From JAIVJN01 sp036732565 (GTDB lineage Bacteria > Acidobacteriota > Vicinamibacteria > Vicinamibacterales > UBA2999), in NCBI GenBank assembly GCA_036732565.1, contig DAINCF010000188.1, forward strand, positions 1 through 12,546: a DNA stretch of 12,546 bases, read 5' to 3'. Under the pieces are notes generated by a model. That model saw nothing but the letters and a program-made list of their open reading frames with translations. It made no database searches and was not told where the DNA came from. Below are positions 6,683-12,546 of the stretch, in pieces; within the stretch, counting starts at the first letter, position 1; every line of letters starts with the position of its first letter. Made by a program: the position numbers and the translations under genes.

Positions 6683-8038
6683 GTGCGTCGTGTCCTCTCC
6701 CTCATCATCGCGTGCGTCTTGTCCCATACGGCTGCGGAGCCGCTCTTCGCGCAGCAGCGCCTTTTCGCCCGGATGTCGCAGGAAGTTGTCGAGCTCGATC
6801 CGCGGGCGGCGTCCCTCGGCACGGTCATCCGGCGTTTCCCCTTGCCAGAGGAAGCCTCCGGGCCATCCCAGGATGTGGTGCCCTTCGGTGGCGGCGAGTT
6901 CCTCACCTGGGTTGGCGGTGGCGTTGTTCTCCTGAACACAGGAACCGGGGCGATTCAGCGGTTCACGTTTCCCGACTTCTCCCCCACCAGGGTGCTTGGG
7001 ACAAACGGGATAGCTCGGTTGCTGGTCCTCGGAAGGAATGCGTCTGGAGACGATCTGGTGCTCGTGGCTGATGCGCGTTCGGCGAGCGTGCGTTTTCTGG
7101 ACTTGGGGCGGTTCCGAATCAACCCGCTGTCCCCGGCAATCACCTACGCGTCCGCCGGCGACATCCTGTTCGTTGCGAAACGTAGAGGCGCCGGCGCCGA
7201 CACCTACCACGATGTCGAGGTGATCCAGGTGAGCACCGGTGCGCTCCTCAAGACGCTCGACATCTTCCCGGTCTCCGCGGCTGGGTTGTCCACCAATGCG
7301 GCCGGCACGCGACTCTACGTTGGAAATGGCGCCTTCGACGTGGTCACAGGGACCCAGTTCGCGAGCGGGCCGGGCTTCGGGGTGGTCGACGAACAGCGAA
7401 ACCGCTTGATTGCTCACGTCGTGATTCCCCCCGGTGCAACCCCAGAGAACCGGCTGAAGCGGGGCATCGCCGTGTTCTCGGCCGACTCACTGCAGTTGCT
7501 CGGCAGAGTCCAGCTCCCCGAGCTTCCGTTGCCGGTGGGAACGCCGCAGCAGACCGCGGGATTCTTGACCGAGCAGATCGACGTCAGTGGTCTGAGCGCC
7601 ACCATCTTCGTGTTGCAGGTCGTCGGGCTCAGCGACAAGTACTATGGCCCCTTCTCATGTAGGGAGTCACAGCTCATGGCGCTCGACGCCGACACCGGCC
7701 GGCTTCGCCAGGCCGTGAGCACGACGAACGCACTACGGTCCGGCGCGTGCGGTGCCGACTTGGTCCGCGTCACCGAGCCGGCGGCACCGCAGGCATTCAC
7801 CGCGGGGGTTGCGAGCGGCCGGGTGAACCTGACCTGGCAAGCGCCCTTCGGTGCGACGCAGTACGAGATCGAAGCGGGCTCGGCGCCAGGCCTCACGAAC
7901 CTCGCAAGGCTCACTGTCACCGACACGCAGCTCTCAATCGATGACGTGCCACCCGGTGTCTACCACCTGCGCGTCCGCGCGATCAACACGATTGGCAAGA
8001 GCAGTTCGTCACAGGAGATCCGGCTCGTTGTAGAGTGA
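6683..8038 (+). CDS. Secreted beta-propeller-like protein with C-terminal fibronectin III domain, paralog 3 of 3
   Basis: 451 residues. The GTG start gives a signal peptide, MRRVLSLIIACVL, ending AEPLFA before QQRLF (24-28). The conserved EVVELDPRAASLG spans 34-46. Propeller-like strands include VVLLNTGTGAIQRFTFPDF (81-99), IQVSTGALLKTLDI (181-194) and LMALDADTGR (331-340). The fibronectin III domain spans about 368-450 and ends EIRLVVE. Cys326 and Cys356, again 30 apart, are the only cysteines outside the signal peptide. It shares with paralog 1 the segment LPELPLP (residues 278-284) and the insertion before the first cysteine, so copies 1 and 3 are alike there, whereas copies 1 and 2 are alike at the 3' end. 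It ends 28 bp before the esterase gene, suggesting the esterase is in the same operon. Function unknown. Confidence 0.88.
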   Translation: MRRVLSLIIACVLSHTAAEPLFAQQRLFARMSQEVVELDPRAASLGTVIRRFPLPEEASGPSQDVVPFGGGEFLTWVGGGVVLLNTGTGAIQRFTFPDFSPTRVLGTNGIARLLVLGRNASGDDLVLVADARSASVRFLDLGRFRINPLSPAITYASAGDILFVAKRRGAGADTYHDVEVIQVSTGALLKTLDIFPVSAAGLSTNAAGTRLYVGNGAFDVVTGTQFASGPGFGVVDEQRNRLIAHVVIPPGATPENRLKRGIAVFSADSLQLLGRVQLPELPLPVGTPQQTAGFLTEQIDVSGLSATIFVLQVVGLSDKYYGPFSCRESQLMALDADTGRLRQAVSTTNALRSGACGADLVRVTEPAAPQAFTAGVASGRVNLTWQAPFGATQYEIEAGSAPGLTNLARLTVTDTQLSIDDVPPGVYHLRVRAINTIGKSSSSQEIRLVVE

Positions 8039-8066
8039 CCCGTGCGCCGCTTCGCGCGGTGCCTCC

Positions 8067-9437
8067 ATGATGGCCACGTCACGCGCCTCGTCGGCGGTTG
8101 CGGTGCTGCTCGTGCTGCTCGTGGCACGTGCGCTCGCGCAAGCGCCGGCGGGGACGGCGCGGACGACAGCAATCGACAAGACCTTCGAGGACTTCTGGAA
8201 GGCCGACGATCCCAGAGACGCCGCGCGCGCCGCGGACCGCCTGCTGAAGACTGGCGTCGATTTCGAGACGCTGTGGGCGCGGCTCACGGCGGGCCGTGCC
8301 TACAAGAAGGAGAGGACCGGTGAGCTGACGTGGCGCCACTCCGCCGGTCTGGGCGCCATGTTCGAGAACCGAATCGAGATCCCCGCCGACTACGACCCCG
8401 CGCGGAAGTGGTCAGTACGCGTGCAATTGCACGGGGGGGTCGGCCGGCCCGCCACACCCATGCGCGGACTGGAGATGGAGGAAGAAGGCGGCAGCCAACC
8501 CCGTGGCGGCCGCGCGCCGTCGCTGTCACGCCGGCCCGCCGTCAACCGCATTCCCGGCAACGACCAGATCTACCTCTATCCCAGCGGCTGGGCCGACGCG
8601 CAGTGGTGGCACGGCGTGCAGGTCGACAACATCCTGCGTGCGCTCGACACCCTCAAGCGGCGCTACAACGTCGACGAAGCGCACGTCCATCTCACGGGCA
8701 TTTCGGACGGTGGCACCGGCGCGTATTTCATGGCGATGAAGGAAGTGACGACCTGGGCCTCGTTTCTGCCGCTCAATGGCAGCATTCTGGTGCTCGCCAA
8801 TCCGGATGTGCGTGCGGATGGTGAGCTGTTCGCCAACAACCTCGCCAACAAGCCGCTCTACATCGTCAACGGCGGCCTCGATCGTCTGTATCCGGTGACC
8901 CACGTGCAGACTCACATCGACTGGTTCAAAACGCTCGGCGTGCCGCTCGTGTTCAATCCGCAGCCGTCGGCCGGTCACGACACCAGCTGGTGGCCGCACG
9001 TGCGTGGACCGTTCGAGCAGTTCGTGCGCGATCATCCGCGGCCGCCCCATCCCGAGAGGCTGTCGTGGGAAACGGAGCGGACCGATCGCTACAACCGCGC
9101 GCACTGGCTCGTGATCGATGCGCTCGGGGCGACCAGCTCCGATCGGACGTTCGATGTCGCCGACCACTTCACGCATCGTGCGCCGTCCGGCCGCGTCGAC
9201 ATCACGCGCCGGAGCACCAATACGTTCGAGGCGCAGACGAGAGGCGTCCGCATGTTTCGATTGCTGCTGTCACCAGATGTGATCGACTTCACGAAGCCGA
9301 TCACCGTGACCGTCAATGGCGTCAAGGCATTCGAGGGCATCGTCACGAAGGATCCGGCCGTGCTTCTTGCGTGGGCAGCGAAGGACAACGATCGAACGAT
9401 GCTCTATGGGGCAGAGCTGAGCATCCGCGTGCATTGA
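8067..9437 (+). CDS. Secreted alpha/beta-hydrolase, PHB depolymerase/feruloyl esterase-like
   Basis: 456 residues, a predicted extracytoplasmic serine esterase. The signal peptide (hydrophobic about 8-20) likely ends at ALA-Q (22-25). An N-terminal helical region of about 75 residues precedes the hydrolase core. There HGG at 122-124 looks like the oxyanion element, GISDGG at 211-216 gives the nucleophile Ser213, Asp272 in NGGLDRLYPV is the candidate acid, and His304 in SAGHD is the catalytic base. Residues 136-160 form a Gly/Arg-rich loop. A C-terminal all-beta extension, about 340-456, follows the catalytic core. Start: tandem ATGs at 8067 and 8070 with no clear Shine-Dalgarno, 28 bp after paralog 3, so translation may depend on the upstream gene. 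The substrate (polyester, feruloyl ester or other) cannot be deduced. The fold and catalytic triad are well supported. Confidence 0.88.
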   Translation: MMATSRASSAVAVLLVLLVARALAQAPAGTARTTAIDKTFEDFWKADDPRDAARAADRLLKTGVDFETLWARLTAGRAYKKERTGELTWRHSAGLGAMFENRIEIPADYDPARKWSVRVQLHGGVGRPATPMRGLEMEEEGGSQPRGGRAPSLSRRPAVNRIPGNDQIYLYPSGWADAQWWHGVQVDNILRALDTLKRRYNVDEAHVHLTGISDGGTGAYFMAMKEVTTWASFLPLNGSILVLANPDVRADGELFANNLANKPLYIVNGGLDRLYPVTHVQTHIDWFKTLGVPLVFNPQPSAGHDTSWWPHVRGPFEQFVRDHPRPPHPERLSWETERTDRYNRAHWLVIDALGATSSDRTFDVADHFTHRAPSGRVDITRRSTNTFEAQTRGVRMFRLLLSPDVIDFTKPITVTVNGVKAFEGIVTKDPAVLLAWAAKDNDRTMLYGAELSIRVH

Positions 9438-9470
9438 GCCAGCGATTTCCGTTCGACGACCGCCACAACC

Positions 9471-9479
9471 TGCTAGCAT
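9471..9479 (+). promoter_or_regulatory. Candidate extended -10 promoter for the copper-radical oxidase
   Basis: TGCTAGCAT fits the extended -10 pattern (TG, one base, TAxxAT). It lies 60 bases before the ATG at 9540 in a 102-bp intergenic gap. There is no good -35 box. Together with the gap length it suggests the oxidase is transcribed separately from the esterase operon. Motif-only evidence. Confidence 0.35.
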
Positions 9480-9499
9480 CCCGCCTGCCCCCTCGTAGC

Positions 9500-9517
9500 G
9501 CAGGCCTTCAGGCCTGC
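9500..9517. repeat. Perfect short palindrome in the oxidase leader
   Basis: GCAGGCCT and AGGCCTGC form a perfect eight-base stem around a two-base loop. It is preceded by GTAGC (9496-9499 onward). It lies between the candidate -10 box and the purine-rich RBS (AAAGAGAG, 9526-9533), so in RNA it would be a hairpin about 22 bases before the start codon. It looks like a dispersed intergenic palindrome typical of this kind of genome (inference). Confidence 0.6.
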
Positions 9518-9539
9518 CATCACTGAAAGAGAGCTAGCC

Positions 9540-11513
9540 ATGCGCTCGGTCGTCCTACCCGAGGGAGCGCCTCCCGCCGTTCAGAGCTCGCTCGCCCAGA
9601 TTCTCGCGGTTCATGCGGCGCTGTTACCCACGGGCAAGATCTTGTTCTTCGGCGGTGACGAGCACGATCCAGGCAGGCACCATCTCGGGTTGTTCGATCA
9701 CGCCCGCTTGTTCGATTGTCAGACGTTCGCCATCACGTCGCCTGCGCCGGCCGCAGGCATCCGCGATCTCTTCTGCTGCGGGCATGCGTTTCTGCCCGAT
9801 GGGCGCTTGCTGGTCGCGGGAGGCACCGAAGAATGGACCGTCGCGGCCGTCACGGAAGACCCGCATGAACATGCGGCGATGGGGCACTTCCGCGGTATCG
9901 CGGACGCCTACGTCTTCGATCCAGCCGCGCAGACGTGGAATGCGGTCTCGCGCATGGTCTTCCAGCCGTGGACGATGAGCGGCGGGGGACGCTGGTATCC
10001 GACGCTCGTCACGCTGGGCAGCGGCCGCGTGGTCGCGGTCTCCGGACATCCGCTGGATACCGATACGCGCCACTTCAACGACACCATCGAAACCTTCAGC
10101 GCGGCGCCCGCGCCGCTTGGACACTGGATCGATCGCGGCACCGTCCCCGCCGAGATGACGTTCTATCCGCGCTGCCACGTGATCAAGGACGGCACGCTCT
10201 TCTTTGCATCGCCGATTGCCGGGCAAAGTCGCAAATGGAACGAAGCCTCGGGTGCCTGGACGATCGTCGCAGCGGGACCGACTGCGGTCTACGACGGCAT
10301 CGCGGTCACGTCCGTGCTGCTGCCGCTGCTGCCGGAGTTCGGCTTCCGCACGCGAGTGCTCATGTGCGGACACGTGACGGCGGCCTTCATCGATCTGGAT
10401 GACGCGCCTCCCGCGTGGCAACCGACCGGAGCGCGCACGCTGCTCGTCAACGGCACGCCGCCGGCGCGGGTCCACTGCAACGCCGTCCTGCTGCCGACGG
10501 GCGACGTCGTCGTCTGCGGTGGCTTCCACGATCCCGCCAACGATCCCGCGGGTGGGGTGTGCGAGATCGAGATCTACCATCCGTTCACCAATACGTGGAC
10601 GACGCGGCCCGCGGCCGCGAAGGCACAGGTTTGTCGCAACTACCACTCCGTGGCGTTGCTGATGCCTGATGGCCGTGTGTGGATGGCGGGATCGAATCTG
10701 GCGGGCAAGTGGAGCTTCCACAACCCTGCCGATTTCCCTGGCACCTTGCCGCACGACGCGCAGCAGGGGACTGTCGACAACCGCGACCTGCGGATCGAGA
10801 TCTACGAGCCGTGGTATGTCGGCCGAGGGGATCGGCCAACGATCGCGGCGGCACCAGCGAGCGTGGCGGTCGGCAGCGCGATGCAGATCCAGACGCCGCA
10901 GGCGGCCACGATCAGTCGCGTCGCGCTGATGCGCGCCGGCTCGTGCACCCACGCGTTCAATTCGGATCAGCGCTACGTCGGCGTGCCGTTCACGCGTGGC
11001 GCCGGCGTCCTGAACGTCACAATCCCGGACAATCCGAACCTCTTGCCGCCCGGACCGTACCTGTTGTTCCTCCTCCAACCTGGGCAGAACGCCGGAGTGC
11101 TGGCCGACGTGCCGTCGGTTGGTCATCACATCCGAGTCGATCTGGCGGCGCCCGCGAGTCCGCCGTCGCTGACGCTGCAGCTCAACGCAGCCGCCTTCAC
11201 GCCCGGCCAGACACTTGTCGTCACGGCGACGAGCGTGCCCGGTGTGCCACCGATTCCGGTCGACGCTTACATCGTCATCAAGCTGCCGACGGGACAGTTC
11301 ATGTCGGCACAGCTCGGCGGCGGGTTCGTGCCTGGCATCGTGCCGGTGGCCACCAACATCGTGCCGCCACCGCTCACGCAACAGATCGCGCAGTACACGT
11401 TCAACGGCAGCGAGCCGGTGGGCACCTACACGTGGTTCGCCGTCTTCACTCAGCCCGGCACGCAGAACTTCGTCAGCGCGCTCGACCAGGACACGTTCAT
11501 GTTCACGACGTAG
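9540..11513 (+). CDS. Copper-radical oxidase, galactose/glyoxal oxidase family (AA5-like)
   Basis: 657 residues. The family oxidises primary alcohols or aldehydes with O2 to give H2O2, using one copper and a Cys-Tyr cross-linked radical. Kelch-like propeller repeats span about 20-425, such as GRLLVAGG and GDVVVCGG. The full active site is visible. Cys79 in DLFCCG aligns with the cross-linked cysteine and Tyr153 in GRWYP with its tyrosine partner. Tyr368-His369 in CRNYHS and His471 in SCTHAFNSDQR are the copper ligands. Residues about 430-535 match the C-terminal 'galactose oxidase-like' domain (DUF1929 type). A further beta domain of about 115 residues (540-657) follows. The ATG at 9540 is the only usable start after the in-frame stop at 9474; its RBS is AAAGAGAG. 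Oddly, no signal peptide is seen, although this chemistry is normally extracellular. Substrate unknown; the RWY motif leans toward glyoxal oxidase. Confidence 0.92.
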   Translation: MRSVVLPEGAPPAVQSSLAQILAVHAALLPTGKILFFGGDEHDPGRHHLGLFDHARLFDCQTFAITSPAPAAGIRDLFCCGHAFLPDGRLLVAGGTEEWTVAAVTEDPHEHAAMGHFRGIADAYVFDPAAQTWNAVSRMVFQPWTMSGGGRWYPTLVTLGSGRVVAVSGHPLDTDTRHFNDTIETFSAAPAPLGHWIDRGTVPAEMTFYPRCHVIKDGTLFFASPIAGQSRKWNEASGAWTIVAAGPTAVYDGIAVTSVLLPLLPEFGFRTRVLMCGHVTAAFIDLDDAPPAWQPTGARTLLVNGTPPARVHCNAVLLPTGDVVVCGGFHDPANDPAGGVCEIEIYHPFTNTWTTRPAAAKAQVCRNYHSVALLMPDGRVWMAGSNLAGKWSFHNPADFPGTLPHDAQQGTVDNRDLRIEIYEPWYVGRGDRPTIAAAPASVAVGSAMQIQTPQAATISRVALMRAGSCTHAFNSDQRYVGVPFTRGAGVLNVTIPDNPNLLPPGPYLLFLLQPGQNAGVLADVPSVGHHIRVDLAAPASPPSLTLQLNAAAFTPGQTLVVTATSVPGVPPIPVDAYIVIKLPTGQFMSAQLGGGFVPGIVPVATNIVPPPLTQQIAQYTFNGSEPVGTYTWFAVFTQPGTQNFVSALDQDTFMFTT

Positions 11514-11524
11514 GCACGGCGCGT

Positions 11525-11552
11525 GTAGGGGTGGCTCGCGAGCCGCCCCTAC
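11525..11552. repeat. 28-bp palindrome between convergent genes; possible bidirectional terminator or dispersed repeat
   Basis: GTAGGGG at 11525-11531 pairs with CCCCTAC at 11546-11552, around the self-complementary GGCTCGCGAGCC (11533-11544). Only the 11532/11545 pair is a T-G wobble. It begins 11 bases after the oxidase stop and covers the stop codon of the opposing gene (11551-11549). There is no T-run on either side, so intrinsic termination is not certain. Such a mobile-like palindrome could equally be a genome-wide REP-type element. Confidence 0.7.
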
Positions 11553-12546
11553 GGTAACAGTTGCCGCCAGTTGAGGACGACATGGATCGTCTGCTGCTCG
11601 ATGCCGCCGACGGGTCGGCGAACCAGGAATCGCTGACCGTCCGCGGCAGGCGCGAACTGATCGTAGATGAGCGACGTCGCCAGGCCTGCCGGGAACAACA
11701 CGCGAGGGACGGTCGCCTTTCGCGGATCGCCGCCGGGTAGATCCACGCTCATGACGCGACCTTGCATATCCAGGAAAAAGAGCTCACGGCCATCGGCTCG
11801 CCAGCGCGGCTGCACGCCTGCTTCAACGGAAATCTGAAAGGTCTCACCCGTCGGTGGGAACGGGATGACGTAGATGTGCGGCGTCTCGTCGACGGTCGCG
11901 TGATACGCGACCCAGCGTCCGTCGGGGGAGAAGCGCGGCTCGTCGGTCATGGCCAGGCCCCGGACCAGCGGTATTTCCTCCGGCGCGCCGTCGACTCGCA
12001 GGGCCCAGAGCTCGTACAGCGCGCCGTTCGGCCGGCCTATCGCGAGATAGCGGCCATCGCGGCTCCATGAATCCGGATAGCCGGCGCCGTCCGCCACTTT
12101 GGTTTCGTCGCCGCCGGCCGACCGGCGGATCACGACAGAGGCACCCCGTCGGTAAGCGATGCGCTGACCATCCGGCGACCACGTCGGATCCGAGACCAGG
12201 GTGGTCACGGGATCGATCATCGCAGCCGCGGATCGGCGAGCGTCATCGAGCAGCCACACCGCGCTGATCCCGGCGTCGCCGCGCCTGATCGCGGCGACCC
12301 GGGCGTTGTCCGCCGACAGGTCGAAGCTCATGAACGGTCCAGCCGGCCCCACCGTGCCGAGCGACCGGCCCGATCGGTCCAGCCACTCGAATTGCACCTG
12401 CGTCACGTTGCCGGAGCGATAGGCGAGGACTCCCGCCGGACTGATGTCCGCCGAGAGCCGCCCGCTCGAGCGTTCCATGACGACGTCGGTTCCGATGGTC
12501 ACGGCCTCGCCGAGTGGCTTGAGCGTCGCGAAATCGAAGCGCTGAC
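11549..12546 (-). CDS. PD40/TolB-type beta-propeller protein, C-terminal part (probable Ser/Thr kinase sensor half; 5' end outside window)
   Basis: The minus-strand frame is open from the window edge to a TAG at 11551-11549, giving 331 visible residues. The first internal start (GTG, 12502) is unlikely to be the real one because coding continues upstream (QRFDFATLKPLGEAV). It contains PD40/WD40-like repeats: DLSADNARVAAIR, WSPDGQRIAYRRG, WSRDGRYLAIG, FSPDGRWVAYH and WRADGRELFFLD. It ends with the typical close of these proteins (FAPAADGQRFLV, then HVVLNWRQLLP). In Acidobacteriota this propeller usually forms the C-terminal half of a membrane-anchored Ser/Thr protein kinase. The segment VLAYRSG, QFEWLDRSGRSLGTVG is exactly the phrase found there. 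Whether a kinase domain exists lies outside the window; a stand-alone TolB-like protein or DPP-type peptidase propeller is possible. It converges on the oxidase gene across a 28-bp palindrome. Confidence 0.88.
   Translation of the reverse strand, partial: QRFDFATLKPLGEAVTIGTDVVMERSSGRLSADISPAGVLAYRSGNVTQVQFEWLDRSGRSLGTVGPAGPFMSFDLSADNARVAAIRRGDAGISAVWLLDDARRSAAAMIDPVTTLVSDPTWSPDGQRIAYRRGASVVIRRSAGGDETKVADGAGYPDSWSRDGRYLAIGRPNGALYELWALRVDGAPEEIPLVRGLAMTDEPRFSPDGRWVAYHATVDETPHIYVIPFPPTGETFQISVEAGVQPRWRADGRELFFLDMQGRVMSVDLPGGDPRKATVPRVLFPAGLATSLIYDQFAPAADGQRFLVRRPVGGIEQQTIHVVLNWRQLLP

Larger units (their letters stand above)
3938..8038 (+). repeat. Tandem triplication of one gene
   Basis: Three direct copies of a gene unit of about 1.34-1.39 kb, including its short spacer, lie at 3938-5308, 5340-6653 and 6683-8038. 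The proteins align end to end from signal peptide to last residue. The spacers also match in length (31 and 29 bp) and in layout: stop, GAAT, a short AC-rich run, a GAGG-type RBS, then GTGCG. The last 78 bases of copies 1 and 2 (5231-5308 and 6576-6653) differ at only 6 positions by hand count. Copy 3 (7961-8038) differs from copy 1 at 17. The rest of the genes is much more diverged. Confidence 0.9.

Noticed and set aside
3938..8038. Repeat array resembling CRISPR or phase-variation cassettes
   Set aside because: The repeats are whole genes of 1.3-1.4 kb in frame with their own signals; there are no short direct repeats with unique spacers, no recombinase and no promoterless silent copies.
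8039..8066. Small hairpin (CCGC, five-base loop, GCGG) between paralog 3 and the esterase as a terminator
   Set aside because: Only four base pairs and no T-run; such hairpins arise often by chance at this GC content.
9624..11381. Very long (585-codon) minus-strand open frame opposite the oxidase
   Set aside because: It is Arg/His/Asp-rich with no recognisable domain and lies antisense to a gene with a complete active site; long antisense frames are expected in very GC-rich genes.

Overview
The window is a GC-rich bacterial segment with strong G/C bias at third codon positions. Its gene content points to an Acidobacteriota lineage close to Vicinamibacteria. The clues are a PD40-repeat protein of the kind fused to Ser/Thr kinases in that group, many secreted proteins ending in fibronectin III domains, an exported imidazolonepropionase-like amidohydrolase, a HemQ-type coproheme decarboxylase, and short palindromic intergenic elements. 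This is inference from family resemblance; no rRNA or other phylogenetic marker is present.

Layout. Positions 1-1330 hold the C-terminal part of an unrecognised gene whose stop overlaps the GTG start of a Nudix CoA-pyrophosphatase-like gene. Positions 1443-2807 encode an exported metal-dependent amidohydrolase with a strong RBS. Positions 2808-3073 (266 bp) have no plus-strand gene. The minus strand there carries a tiny cysteine-rich zinc-ribbon-like reading frame that continues in frame past a TAA to a second cysteine cluster. Positions 3074-3898 encode HemQ, with every key family residue conserved. Positions 3938-8038 hold three head-to-tail paralogs of an undescribed secreted protein: signal peptide, probable beta-propeller, fibronectin III. 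Positions 8067-9437 encode a secreted alpha/beta-hydrolase of the PHB-depolymerase/feruloyl-esterase type. Positions 9540-11513 encode a copper-radical oxidase (galactose/glyoxal oxidase family) with a complete active site but no visible signal peptide. On the minus strand, 11549-12546 holds the C-terminal half of a PD40 beta-propeller protein that runs off the window. A 28-bp palindrome lies between the last two convergent genes.

How the genes relate. From hemQ to the esterase all genes point the same way with gaps of only 28-39 bp, so the three paralogs and the esterase are probably co-transcribed, perhaps from upstream of hemQ. The oxidase has a 102-bp leader with its own candidate promoter. 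Most products from 1443 onward look extracytoplasmic; HemQ and, unexpectedly, the oxidase do not. No pathway linking them is evident, and no defence system, mobile element, CRISPR array or RNA gene was seen. The best candidates for new biology are the triplicated two-cysteine propeller-FnIII family and the minus-strand zinc-ribbon microgene.
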